From Bacteroidota bacterium (lineage in GTDB: Bacteria > Bacteroidota > Bacteroidia > Bacteroidales > Lentimicrobiaceae): DNA of 64,000 bases. The notes under the pieces are model-generated. The model was not told where the DNA came from, did no database searches, and saw only the letters and a list, made by a program, of their open reading frames with translations. The stretch lies in NCBI GenBank assembly GCA_023417935.1, contig JAEZDY010000023.1, forward strand, positions 248,001-312,000. The letters run 5' to 3'. Shown here one piece after another: positions 15,888 to 25,450 of the stretch. Every line of letters begins with the position of its first letter. Position 1 is the first letter of the stretch. Both the position numbers and the translations under genes were made by a program.

Positions 15888-18800
15888 TCAACTGATAAGG
15901 ACTTCAACTTCCTTTATGTTTTTAACCACTTTTACAGCAAAGGCAGGTGAAACCGGAACGCGGGATACGAGTCGTACCGTAACCTTTTCAGCTTCATCAA
16001 GCACTTCATAGGCGAGTGAGCAACTACCTTTGTTTTCATCTCTTATGGCCTTCAGGTTATTTATCAGCACTTCATCAAGCAGGTATGCATCAACTTTTAC
16101 CAATATTTTGGTTGTAAGTTTCTCAAGTGCTTCGGCCAATAGCATCATTGATGTTATTTTGAACTCCCACGCTTCAGAATCCCTGAAACGTTTCTGGAAC
16201 TGCCCTTTTATCAGCACTGCAGTGCCTTCAGTGAGCAGGTGGCGGAAACGCAGATAATCCTCTGAGAAAAGAGCCAGATTTACTGTATCCTGCATGTCCT
16301 CAAGTATGAAGGAGCCAAAAGGTTTGTTTTGTTTGGATACCAGGTGACGCGGATTAGTGATGGTACCGGCAACTGAGATGGGGATGCCCGCGTTGGCCTT
16401 GCTGTTTTCTTCAAGCAGGTCGTTAACGGTATGTTTACAGAAAGCTGCAACCTCCAGATCATATTCATTCATAGGGTGACCCGATATATAGAACCCCGCC
16501 ACTTCCTTTTCCATTTTCAGTTTATAGAAAGTGCTCCACTCCTCACATTCGGGTAGTTTTATCTCAGGCATCTCCACTTCAGAGGCTCCACCAAACAAGC
16601 TAACCTGCGACCCCTGTTTTTGCGCCTGGTATTCTATGCCATTTTTGATCACCTTTTCGAGAAAGGTCATTCCTTCGTTTTGTTCTTTGAAGAAGTACTG
16701 CGCACGATGTGAATCAGGGAAACTGTCGAATGCTCCCGACATGGCCAGCACTTCCAGTCCCCGTCTGTTCACGGTGCGAAGGTTAACACGGCGTGTAAGA
16801 TCAAAGATGTTCTTGTAGGGACCGTTCTTATCTCTTTCTTCAATCAGAGCTGTTACAGCGTTTTCACCGATACCTTTTAATCCCCCGATGCCAAAGCGTA
16901 TCTCCTTTTTCTTGTTCACGGCAAACTGGTAGCCCGATTCATTCACATCAGGACCGAGTACAGGTATGCCCATACGCTTAGTTTCATCAATAAAGAAGGT
17001 TATCTTCTTCTGGTCGTTCAAACTGTGTGTCATCACTGCCGCCATGTATTCAGCCGGGTAATGGGCCTTGAGGTATGCGGTTTGAAAGGCCACGAAGGCA
17101 TAACAGGTAGAGTGCGATTTATTGAAAGCGTAAGATGCAAAGGCTTCCCAATCGGACCATATCTTTTCAGCCACCCTTGCTTCGATATTGTTTTTAGCGG
17201 CACAACCTTCCACAAACTTAGCCTTGTTTTTGGCCAGCGTATCCTGGTTCTTTTTACTGATAGCCTTCCGGAGAACGTCGGCATCACCTTTTGAAAAGCC
17301 TGCCAGTTTCTGCGACAGCAACATCAACTGTTCCTGGTAAACGGTGATACCATAGGTTTCCTGCAGGTATTCTTCCATCTCGGGAGTATCATAGCTTACC
17401 TTCTCACGCCCGAACTTACGGGCAATGAAATTGGGTATGTATTCAATAGGACCCGGTCGGTATAGCGCATTCATGGCTATAAGATCCTCAAACCTGTCGG
17501 GTTTAAGTTCACGAAGCGCCTTTTGCATACCCGGCGATTCAAACTGGAACGTACCGTTGGTTTCACCACGCTGGTATAGCTCAAGGGTCTTCTGGTCGTC
17601 GAGCGGCACTTCATCAATTACAATCTTAACATTATGATTTTGCTCAATCAGAATGAGTGCATCGCGGATGATGCTGAGAGTTTTGAGTCCCAGGAAGTCC
17701 ATCTTGATAACCCCGGCATCTTCAATTTCCTTACCTTCAAACTGCGTGATCAGCAGGTTCGTTTCCTTTGAGGTAAGTACCGGTATTATATCAGTAAGAT
17801 CGGATGGTGCAATGATTATACCTGCTGCATGCAAGCCGGTACTTCTCACGCTGCCTTCCAGTGAAATGGCCTCTTTTAGCACTTCAGCCTTGAGATCCTT
17901 ACCTAAGGCCAATTCACGAAGCTTTTTAACTGCTTCAATATCGTCATTGTTGTACTGTTCTTTTTCTTTTAAGCTGTCCTTACCAACCAGCGGGGCAAGC
18001 ATTACACGCCTGAGTTCAGTACCTGGTTTATCAGGCACAAGCTTGGCCAGCGCATTTGCATCACTCAGTGGCAGGTTAAGCACCCGGGCAACGTCCTTTA
18101 TAGAACTCTTGGCTGCCATGGTGCCAAACGTCACGATCTGGGCTACCTGGTTACGGCCGTACTTATCAACTACATAATCAATCACCTTCTGGCGACCTTC
18201 ATCATCAAAATCAGTATCAATATCGGGCATGCTCTTCCTGTCGGGATTCAGGAAACGCTCGAAAAGGAGGTTATACTTCATCGGGTCGATGTTGGTGATG
18301 CCGGTGCAATAGGCCACTACAGAACCTGCCGCTGAACCACGCCCCGGACCAACAAATACCCCGAGATCCCTGCCGGCGCTTATGAAGTCAGATACTATAA
18401 GGAAGTATCCTGTAAAGCCCATATTCCTTATAACATCAAGTTCAAAATGTATGCGTTCCTCTATTTCAGTGGTTACATTGCCATATTTTTTACGGGCACC
18501 TTCAAAGGTCTTCTCATATAGGTACTGAAACTGGTCAGTAAAACCTTCCGGTAATGAAAAGTGTGGCAGCATGATATCCCTTTTCAGGTTCAGCAGCTCC
18601 ACCTTATCGATGATCTCACTGGTATTGTCGATAGCTTCAGGCAAATCGCTGAAAGTGGCCGACATCTGGGCAGTTGTCTTAAAGAAGAACTGGTCATTAT
18701 AGAACGCGAACCGCTTGCCCTGCACTGACACTTCATCGTCATTGTAATCCCTCATCTTAGGAGTTGCCTGCAATTCATTTGTGTTGACACAGAGCAAAAT

Positions 18801-19481
18801 ATCATGCGCATTGTAGAAATCCTGTTCCACATAGTGTGAATCATTGGTAGCAATGATCTTAACATTATGTTTCTGTGCAAAGCGAATGAGCACTTCATTC
18901 ACTTTATCCTGATCAGCTATTCCGTGGCGTTGCAATTCAACATAATAATCCTCGCCAAAAAGGTCAAGCCACCACTTGAAAAGTTCTTCGGCTTCAGCCT
19001 CCCCTTTCTGCATTATAGCCCGGGGCACTTCGGCAGCCAAACAACAAGTAGTTGCAATTAGTCCCTTATGATGCTTCAGTATCAGCTCCTTATCAATGCG
19101 AGGATACTTACTGTACAAACCGTCAATATATCCGATTGAGCATAACTTCACCAGGTTATTGTATCCTTCAGCATTCTTTGCCAGGAACAACTGATGATAG
19201 CGCACGTCCTTATTTTCGCGGGTAAATTGTTTCTTATGCCGGTCTTCCACCACATAAAACTCACAGCCTACCACTGGTTTGATTTTGGGAGGCATTCCCT
19301 TGATATTGTGCTTTTCAGCCTCTGCAATAAACTTGAATGCCCCGAACATATTGCCATGGTCAGTTAGCGCAATGCCCGGCATATTGTCGTTTACAGCCTT
19401 TTTAAACATCTGGCTGATATCAGATGCACCATCAAGGATGGAATATTTTGAATGTACGTGTAAATGTGAAAACCTGCTCAT
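15888..19481 (-). CDS. dnaE: DNA polymerase III alpha subunit
   Basis: 1197 aa. The N-terminal PHP domain begins FSHLHVHSKYSILDGASD with GIALTDHGNMFG. The polymerase core has GPGRGSAAGSVVAY and the catalytic PDIDTDFDDEGRQKV, followed by RSTGLHAAGI and LYRPGPI. A tandem HhH region (SGAFDSF, about residue 920) and an OB-fold (PISVAGTITNPRHLVSK, about residues 1020-1110) close the protein. This is the replicative DnaE1-type enzyme with intact catalytic aspartates. It starts the dnaE-trxA-DUF58 group. Confidence 0.98.
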   Translation of the reverse strand: MSRFSHLHVHSKYSILDGASDISQMFKKAVNDNMPGIALTDHGNMFGAFKFIAEAEKHNIKGMPPKIKPVVGCEFYVVEDRHKKQFTRENKDVRYHQLFLAKNAEGYNNLVKLCSIGYIDGLYSKYPRIDKELILKHHKGLIATTCCLAAEVPRAIMQKGEAEAEELFKWWLDLFGEDYYVELQRHGIADQDKVNEVLIRFAQKHNVKIIATNDSHYVEQDFYNAHDILLCVNTNELQATPKMRDYNDDEVSVQGKRFAFYNDQFFFKTTAQMSATFSDLPEAIDNTSEIIDKVELLNLKRDIMLPHFSLPEGFTDQFQYLYEKTFEGARKKYGNVTTEIEERIHFELDVIRNMGFTGYFLIVSDFISAGRDLGVFVGPGRGSAAGSVVAYCTGITNIDPMKYNLLFERFLNPDRKSMPDIDTDFDDEGRQKVIDYVVDKYGRNQVAQIVTFGTMAAKSSIKDVARVLNLPLSDANALAKLVPDKPGTELRRVMLAPLVGKDSLKEKEQYNNDDIEAVKKLRELALGKDLKAEVLKEAISLEGSVRSTGLHAAGIIIAPSDLTDIIPVLTSKETNLLITQFEGKEIEDAGVIKMDFLGLKTLSIIRDALILIEQNHNVKIVIDEVPLDDQKTLELYQRGETNGTFQFESPGMQKALRELKPDRFEDLIAMNALYRPGPIEYIPNFIARKFGREKVSYDTPEMEEYLQETYGITVYQEQLMLLSQKLAGFSKGDADVLRKAISKKNQDTLAKNKAKFVEGCAAKNNIEARVAEKIWSDWEAFASYAFNKSHSTCYAFVAFQTAYLKAHYPAEYMAAVMTHSLNDQKKITFFIDETKRMGIPVLGPDVNESGYQFAVNKKKEIRFGIGGLKGIGENAVTALIEERDKNGPYKNIFDLTRRVNLRTVNRRGLEVLAMSGAFDSFPDSHRAQYFFKEQNEGMTFLEKVIKNGIEYQAQKQGSQVSLFGGASEVEMPEIKLPECEEWSTFYKLKMEKEVAGFYISGHPMNEYDLEVAAFCKHTVNDLLEENSKANAGIPISVAGTITNPRHLVSKQNKPFGSFILEDMQDTVNLALFSEDYLRFRHLLTEGTAVLIKGQFQKRFRDSEAWEFKITSMMLLAEALEKLTTKILVKVDAYLLDEVLINNLKAIRDENKGSCSLAYEVLDEAEKVTVRLVSRVPVSPAFAVKVVKNIKEVEVLIS

Positions 19482-19637
19482 GCTTTATTATACTGTTCCC
19501 CTTAAAATCAAGAGGGTACGATTTTTGTTTTGTCCTTGTAAAAATAGGTATTTACCATTGCCTCCTGCCGATTGTTGAAAAGTTATTTGGCAATTTTCGC
19601 GCGCAGATGGTATGTGCCTGTAAACGATGATTATAGT

Positions 19638-19645
19638 TAAATTTG
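19638..19645 (+). promoter_or_regulatory. -7 box (TAAATTTG) before the GT51 gene
   Basis: Fits TAnnTTTG and lies 16 bp before the TTG start codon, supporting that start. A -33 TTG is not evident. Confidence 0.45.
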
Positions 19646-19661
19646 CAAAAATTCCAGAAAT

Positions 19662-21830
19662 TTGAATAACACCAGTAAACGTAAATATACCCGGATTGTT
19701 GGCGAGGGAAAAGGTAAAAATATCCGAATAGCCCTCTTAAGCATTGCCGGTTTGATAATAGTAAGCATAATCCTTTTCTTTAGCTTAAGGAATGTTATCT
19801 TGCGAAAGGTGATCGACCGCAAACTTAGCGGCATAGAACAACGTCTTAACGTTGATATCAACTACTCTGATGCAGTATTCACCGGCCTGAGCACTGTAAA
19901 CCTTAGCGGATTTACATTAGTACCTGTTAACATGGACACTCTTGCAACAATCAGTTCCATGGCTGTGAGTGTACGGCCACTGGATATGATCTTTAACAGG
20001 CTGCGGTTCTCAGGTCTGATAATGAACGGCACCAAAGTAACCTTGCATCGCACCGGTGGAATCAGCAATTACCTGTTCCTTCTGGAGAAGAAGAAAGTTG
20101 ATGCATCATCTGATTCAACTCAGATATACACTACCAGTGCGGAGCAAGGCTCTGATGAATCAAATAAACCCGCAGCTCAGATACCTGACAACAACCAGGC
20201 TCATGAACCCGGCAGCATGAATGTTAGCACTGCAAAGGAAACCGGCAAAGATTATGGCCAAAGGGTTAACACACTTATGAAGGCCCTCTTCAATTATATT
20301 CCTGCCAGCACTACTATACACGACTTCGCCATAACTGCCAATCTCGACAGCAATTACTTTTCATTCCATGTGCCTGATCTTCAGTTGAACGACATGAATT
20401 TTAATACCACAGTGCTTGTTACTGAGGATTCTATAGAAAGGAACTGGCTGGTATCAGGGCATATTGATAATGCTGTAAAGAACCTGAAGCTGTCACTAAA
20501 GTCACCCGATAGCCTTAAGATCACTATTCCCTATATTAAGAAGAGATGGAACACATTGTTTGCATTTGATTCAGCCTCAGTAGAATTATCGTTTTCACGA
20601 GACCTTAGTGAAGTGAGCCACCTTAAGGGTGATGCGGTACTCTCAGGTCCGCTGCTTAATCATCCGCGCCTTTCGCCTGAAGATATTGAGCTTACCCGGA
20701 GTGAGATAGCCTACGATATGAACATTGGCAAGTCTTTTATTGAAATTGACAGCTCCACGTTCATCTCATTCAATGAAACAGGCTTCCATCCTTATGTGAA
20801 GTATGTTGTGCAACCCACAAAGCAACTCACCTTGAAGGTGAATGAACAACAACTTGATGCCCAGGCATTCTTTAATTCACTGCCTGCCGGACTTTTCAGT
20901 AACCTGCAGGGGATCAAAGTACGGGGTGGACTGAGTTTTATACTCAACTTCGGAATAGACTTCAGCAACCCCGACTCACTTATCTTTGAATCAAGACTTA
21001 GAGGTAAAGGATTCGGCATTGAGCGATTGGGCAAAACGAACTTTGCTTATATCAATGAGCCTTTTGTATACTCTGCCTATGAAAACGGTCGTGTTGCAAG
21101 GCAAATATTAGTAGGGGAAGAGAATCCGGATTACCGCACATTATCAGAAATTCCCGAACACCTTAAACAGGCCATCATGACCTCTGAGGATGGGGCTTTC
21201 TATTACCACAACGGTTTTGTACCCGACGCCATCCGCTACAGCATAATCACAAATATCAAGGAGAAACGGTTTGCCCGTGGTGGTAGCACTATTAGCATGC
21301 AACTTGTTAAGAACATATACCTGAACCGCAGCAAAAACATCACCCGGAAACTGGAAGAGATGCTAATAACCTGGATAATAGAATCGCGCAACATGGTGCC
21401 AAAAGACCGGATGCTGGAGGTGTACCTTAATATCATAGAAACCGGCCCCGGTATTTATGGCGTTAACGAAGCTGCACGCTTCTATTTCAACAAGGATGTA
21501 TCAAAACTAACCCTTGCCGAAAGTATCTACATTGCCAGCATAGTGCCGCGGCCTAAGCTTTTCAAATACTCATTCGACAAAGAAGGTAACCTACGCGAGT
21601 ATCTCTCAAGCTACTACACACTGGTATCAGGCAAGATGCTCAATAGAGGCTGGATCAGTCAAGCTGATTACGATCACCTCCGTCCCGAAATAGCACTCAA
21701 AGGCCCGGCACGCGGCTACATCATCACCGATTCAATCCTCCCTGCCGACGAAATCATTAAGGAAAAGAAGGGGTTTTTCTCCATCTTCAATCTGGATATT
21801 TTCAAAAAGAAGAAGAGGGATAGGGAGTGA
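19662..21830 (+). CDS. AsmA-like / GT51 monofunctional peptidoglycan glycosyltransferase fusion
   Basis: 722 aa from a TTG codon; no ATG lies before the membrane helix (about residues 23-43). Residues about 60-450 resemble AsmA-type repeats (VFTGLSTVNLSGFTLVP, LRFSGLIMNGTKVTLHR) with a Ser/Gln-rich spacer near 145-190. Residues about 485-650 are GT51: TSEDGAFYYHNGF with catalytic Glu509, ARGGSTISMQLVKNIYL, KLEEMLITWIIE and NIIETGPGIYGVNEAARFYF. No transpeptidase domain follows; the end is Lys-rich. GT51 polymerises lipid II in the periplasm. The domain pairing suggests a link between envelope lipid-transfer folds and glycan synthesis, which is inference. Confidence 0.88.
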   Translation: MNNTSKRKYTRIVGEGKGKNIRIALLSIAGLIIVSIILFFSLRNVILRKVIDRKLSGIEQRLNVDINYSDAVFTGLSTVNLSGFTLVPVNMDTLATISSMAVSVRPLDMIFNRLRFSGLIMNGTKVTLHRTGGISNYLFLLEKKKVDASSDSTQIYTTSAEQGSDESNKPAAQIPDNNQAHEPGSMNVSTAKETGKDYGQRVNTLMKALFNYIPASTTIHDFAITANLDSNYFSFHVPDLQLNDMNFNTTVLVTEDSIERNWLVSGHIDNAVKNLKLSLKSPDSLKITIPYIKKRWNTLFAFDSASVELSFSRDLSEVSHLKGDAVLSGPLLNHPRLSPEDIELTRSEIAYDMNIGKSFIEIDSSTFISFNETGFHPYVKYVVQPTKQLTLKVNEQQLDAQAFFNSLPAGLFSNLQGIKVRGGLSFILNFGIDFSNPDSLIFESRLRGKGFGIERLGKTNFAYINEPFVYSAYENGRVARQILVGEENPDYRTLSEIPEHLKQAIMTSEDGAFYYHNGFVPDAIRYSIITNIKEKRFARGGSTISMQLVKNIYLNRSKNITRKLEEMLITWIIESRNMVPKDRMLEVYLNIIETGPGIYGVNEAARFYFNKDVSKLTLAESIYIASIVPRPKLFKYSFDKEGNLREYLSSYYTLVSGKMLNRGWISQADYDHLRPEIALKGPARGYIITDSILPADEIIKEKKGFFSIFNLDIFKKKKRDRE

Positions 21831-21877
21831 GTGGTGCGTGAGGACGAATTTCTCATACCCCGCCTTGAAAGACAGGG

Positions 21878-22978
21878 TTAGTTAGTATTAGCTGTGGCTT
21901 CTCTTTTTAAGATTTCACCAACAATAATCTCCCTCACTTTCTCCGGTTCCTCAAATATGGGGCTGTGGGCGGAATTCTCGAATGAATAGAACTTTTTAGA
22001 TGGTGCGTTAAGTTTCTCAAAGTATTCTTTTGCAAGCTTATAGGAAACTGTATAATCATGAACACCATGGAAGAAATATACAGGGATGTCAACTTCTGTG
22101 ATCTTCTGCGACAGGTCAGTAGCCACCATCGTATCCCACATTACACTGATACCGGAGCGGGACTTGCCACGCCACATATTGATTTTCTCCATCAAAGTGT
22201 ATTCCTTGCATAGTAGCGATGGTAGGAAAATACCGCTGATCACTGATTTCATATCGTGCGTTGTTCCAACTCCCAGTTCATGCATAGCGCCATCCCGCAG
22301 TAGTGTGTATTCCCTTGAAACACCGTCCTTTGTATTTACCGGCGCTGCTTCTAATTTCCTTACCATCTTATGATTACCCTGCTCATCATATTTCGCAAGC
22401 ATAAATTCATGTGCCCTGATTTCTGAACCCAGTTGATATGACATTTGAGCAATACCTAAATAGGCATAGTACAATTCAGGGTATCGGGCAGCCACATGTA
22501 TGCCAATAAATGTACCGCCTGAATGCCCCATAAGGTATATCTTATCACATTTAAAGCGTTCGCGGAGATAATCTGTTACAGCCTTCGCATCAGCGATCAT
22601 CTGTTCTAAGGTCATAGTTTCCTTAGGAATATCAGCACTATATGACATTCCTGATCCGCGCTGCTCCCACCAAACCACTGTGAATATATCCTCAAGACCG
22701 GTAGGATATTTGCCGGTCAGGAAATAATCGGGCATACCCCCATGCAGATATAACAGCACCGGGTTTGCCGAGTCCTTGCTTTTAATAAACATCCCCTGCT
22801 CAACACCATTCACCTGTAAATGCACCTTCTCTGAAATACTTCCGGCCAAAGGACTACCATCTGCATCCTTAAACGGCACCGGTTTACCCGGACTATAAAC
22901 CAGTAACACAATAAATGCAAGTGCAATAATTGCAGCTAAAATCGAGAATATGAACAGCATAATACGACCTCCGGGCAT
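21878..22978 (-). CDS. Membrane-anchored alpha/beta hydrolase (prolyl iminopeptidase-like)
   Basis: 366 aa from ATG 22978 (MPGGRIMLFIF); a TTG six codons upstream lies in repeat sequence and is less likely. One N-terminal membrane helix (about residues 7-27) anchors the protein. The catalytic fold shows LYLHGGMPDYF, VVWWEQRGSGMSYS, nucleophile elbow GHSGGTFIG, the acid region FFHGVHDYTVSY and His in ENSAHSPIFEEP. WWEQRGSG is characteristic of proline iminopeptidase-like hydrolases (S33). Substrate unknown. Upstream lies a dense simple-repeat spacer; the gene stands alone. Confidence 0.88.
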   Translation of the reverse strand: MPGGRIMLFIFSILAAIIALAFIVLLVYSPGKPVPFKDADGSPLAGSISEKVHLQVNGVEQGMFIKSKDSANPVLLYLHGGMPDYFLTGKYPTGLEDIFTVVWWEQRGSGMSYSADIPKETMTLEQMIADAKAVTDYLRERFKCDKIYLMGHSGGTFIGIHVAARYPELYYAYLGIAQMSYQLGSEIRAHEFMLAKYDEQGNHKMVRKLEAAPVNTKDGVSREYTLLRDGAMHELGVGTTHDMKSVISGIFLPSLLCKEYTLMEKINMWRGKSRSGISVMWDTMVATDLSQKITEVDIPVYFFHGVHDYTVSYKLAKEYFEKLNAPSKKFYSFENSAHSPIFEEPEKVREIIVGEILKREATANTN

Positions 22979-22988
22979 ATTTTCATTA

Positions 22989-23166
22989 GCTATCAACTGT
23001 CAGCTATAAGCTATCAGCTTGGTTAAACTCACTTCTCCCAACTCCTAACTCACTACTCACTACTCACTACTCCTTACTCACTACACTCCATACTCCCCAC
23101 TCCCTACTCACTACTCCCTACTCACTACTCACTACTCACTACTCACTACTCACTACTCACTACTCC
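22989..23166. repeat. AGCTATCA and ACTCACTACTC arrays
   Basis: Positions 22989-23022 hold AGCTATCAACTG/AGCTATAAGCTATCAGCT units. From about 23047 to 23166 runs an almost uninterrupted CTCACTACTC(C/A)CTA array, the reverse complement of the 0.5-kb array. Read on the minus strand, the first unit AAGGAGTAGTGAG supplies the TAG stop of the T9SS cargo gene. Confidence 0.9.
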
Positions 23167-24074
23167 TTTACAAACCTCTCAACAACCCTCTTACCATTCT
23201 GGAATTCAATGCTGAGAAGATAGATTCCGTCAGGCAGGTTTGAGACATCTATTTTTGTTTGGGTAGTTTGTTTCAGAAGCCTTCCCTGCATGTCTTTTAT
23301 CTGAATGTCTTTAATTGAAAGACCATTTTTAACAGCCACTACATTAACCACAATGGTTGCAGGATTTGGGTATATGGTAAGAAGCCTTTCGGGCGATTCA
23401 TATTCTTCAATTCCAACATTCATCAAATAATCACAATCCTTGCCTATTGTATTATAAAGCGCAAAAGAGTTATCCTCGAAGCAGGTAAAATTGTAGTCAT
23501 ACCATTCGATGATGGCGGAGTCGCAGTTACTTTCCGTTGGAAACAGGTAATCATCAACAGCCCCGAAGCGTTTATAGATTTTTCCCGACAGCCCAACACT
23601 TGAACCGGGCAGCGTAGCAACATTGATCCATTCGTACGACTGTCCGTTGATTTCACTACTTCCGGTGGAGAGGACTTCAACTATCGACTGTCCGCATTGA
23701 TAAACGTTGGTATCAACCCCAAGATTCCATGTGTCACCAACCTGTGCCCCCATATTATACAGAATGTGGAAATTGCCATTTACAAGATAAAACACTGTAT
23801 CACCATTTGAGTATGTATAACGGTGTGATATGTCAGTACTGAGTAATTCACCCCCCAGTTCAAGCGGCGCAAACATATAACGCGACACCTGCAGGTCCTG
23901 ACAAACCTGCCCATTGATAGTAGTATCTTTCACATACCCGATCATATCATAAGCCGGCAAGGTGCCCGACCACTCATAATGCCAGGTAGCGCCCTGGTCA
24001 ATCCATACGGAGCCCTGTGAATAAACAGATAATGTAACGGCCGCAAGAACAATGAATAGTAGTGCTTTTTTCAT
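23160..24074 (-). CDS. T9SS type A sorting domain-containing secreted protein
   Basis: 304 aa from ATG 24074 (MKKALLFIVLAAVTLSVYSQG), which gives a clean signal peptide; the frame's earlier start adds 14 unlikely residues. The body (about residues 20-225) is beta-rich with WIDQGATWHYEWSG and Cys residues and matches no family I can name; it resembles the 6.7-kb cargo in layout. The C-terminus is a T9SS type A domain: LLTIYPNPATIVVNV, IKDMQGRLLKQT, LPDGIYLLSIEF and KRVVERFVKE. Its stop TAG is part of the flanking GTAGTGAG array. Confidence 0.87.
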   Translation of the reverse strand: MKKALLFIVLAAVTLSVYSQGSVWIDQGATWHYEWSGTLPAYDMIGYVKDTTINGQVCQDLQVSRYMFAPLELGGELLSTDISHRYTYSNGDTVFYLVNGNFHILYNMGAQVGDTWNLGVDTNVYQCGQSIVEVLSTGSSEINGQSYEWINVATLPGSSVGLSGKIYKRFGAVDDYLFPTESNCDSAIIEWYDYNFTCFEDNSFALYNTIGKDCDYLMNVGIEEYESPERLLTIYPNPATIVVNVVAVKNGLSIKDIQIKDMQGRLLKQTTQTKIDVSNLPDGIYLLSIEFQNGKRVVERFVKE

Positions 24075-24155
24075 GTGTTGAGATTTTGGAAAAACAAATT
24101 CATAGCAAATATACAAAATGGATTGTAATATTAAAAGAGATGAAAAGAAAAAAAA

Positions 24156-25439
24156 TTAAACAAGACCGGACAAATATCTCCCGGTTACCGACCTTTCACA
24201 ATGTATAATATCCTCAGGCAAACCCGCAAAGATAAGTTCACCGCCTCTTTTTCCGCCTTCAGGGCCCATGTCTATTATCCAGTCGGCATATTTGATGATG
24301 TCGAGGTTGTGTTCGATTATTATAACCGTGTTGTTTTTATCAACCAGCCTTTTGGCGATCTTGTAAAAGTTGTCGATATCCGACATGTGAAGCCCTGTTG
24401 TTGGCTCATCCATGATGTAGATGTTACTTTCCTTGTTGAGCTCTGTAGCGATCTTTAGTCGTTGGGATTCACCGCCTGAAAGGGAGCTGAGCGACTGTCC
24501 CAACTTCAGATAACCTAACCCCACTTCCCGTAATAGCTGCAGATGCTTTTTGATTTTCAGGGCATCGAAGAAATCATAGGCAAGTTTAACGGTCATATCA
24601 AGCACATCGGCGATGCTTTTATCGCGCAACTTTAAATCGAGTACTTCGGTCTTATAACGTTTGCCTTCGCACTCATCGCAAACAGTCTTTACTGAATCAA
24701 GGAAATGCAATTCGAAGGTCAGGATGCCCTGCCCGTTGCATTTCGGACAAGCTCCTTTTGAATTGAAGCTGAATAATGAAGCATCAGCCTTGGTAGCCGC
24801 TGCAAATTCTTTCCTTATCAGATCAAAAACACCGATGAATGTGGCTGCATTTGCCCTTGATGATTTGCCAATAGGCTGCTGATCAATCACTATTGCTTCA
24901 GGGTGTTGTTTAGCGAAGCACTCGTGAATAAGACTGCTCTTTCCACTTCCTGCCACGCCTGTAACGCAGGTTAGAACACCCTTTGGTATCTTCACCGATA
25001 CATTTTTCAGATTATTGGCACTGGCATTTTTGATCTCGAAGAATTCTACTGCCGGTTTTCTCTTAAAACTGATTTTCTCCTGTTTGTACAAGTATCTGCC
25101 GGTAAGGCTCTGCGTGTGCGACAATCCTTCAGGTTCACCATTATACACAACCGTACCGCCAAATTTCCCTGCTTCAGGCCCCATATCAACAATCCATTCA
25201 GCAGCCCTGATGATCTCGGGGTCATGTTCTACCACAAACACTGAATTCCCCTTTTCTTTCAGCCTGAGCAGAATATTAAGCAGATTTTCGGTATCGCGGG
25301 GATGCAGTCCGATGGTAGGTTCATCAAGCACATAAAGCATGTCAACCAGATTACAGTCCATTTGCTTGGACATCTTAACCCGCTGTGACTCACCGCCTGA
25401 GAGGGTGCTCACAGCCCGTTCGAGTGAAAGATACCCCAC
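24156..25439 (-). CDS. UvrA-like ABC ATPase, C-terminal part after frameshift
   Basis: 427 codons from a GTG that is probably not a natural start. It contains the end of the first ATPase (STLSGGESQRVKMSKQ, LYVLDEPTIGLHPRD) and a complete second one: GVAGSGKSSLIHE, a zinc finger CPKCNGQG with CDECEGKRY, SSLSGGESQRLKIATEL and IYIMDEPTTGLHMSDI. Joined to the 25451-26368 piece the product is about 740 aa. That is shorter than true UvrA (about 940) and lacks a UvrB-binding domain, as in DrrC-like UvrA paralogs linked to drug resistance. The break is one base in a run of six A at 25476-25481. Confidence 0.85.
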   Translation of the reverse strand: MGYLSLERAVSTLSGGESQRVKMSKQMDCNLVDMLYVLDEPTIGLHPRDTENLLNILLRLKEKGNSVFVVEHDPEIIRAAEWIVDMGPEAGKFGGTVVYNGEPEGLSHTQSLTGRYLYKQEKISFKRKPAVEFFEIKNASANNLKNVSVKIPKGVLTCVTGVAGSGKSSLIHECFAKQHPEAIVIDQQPIGKSSRANAATFIGVFDLIRKEFAAATKADASLFSFNSKGACPKCNGQGILTFELHFLDSVKTVCDECEGKRYKTEVLDLKLRDKSIADVLDMTVKLAYDFFDALKIKKHLQLLREVGLGYLKLGQSLSSLSGGESQRLKIATELNKESNIYIMDEPTTGLHMSDIDNFYKIAKRLVDKNNTVIIIEHNLDIIKYADWIIDMGPEGGKRGGELIFAGLPEDIIHCERSVTGRYLSGLV

Positions 25440-25450
25440 TCCTATCTCAA

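Noticed and set aside
17653..18177. 174-codon frame opposite dnaE
   Set aside because: Reverse-strand shadow inside the polymerase core; no recognisable domain.
19662..21830. Bifunctional penicillin-binding protein
   Set aside because: There is no transpeptidase domain with SxxK, SxN or KTG motifs after the GT51 domain.
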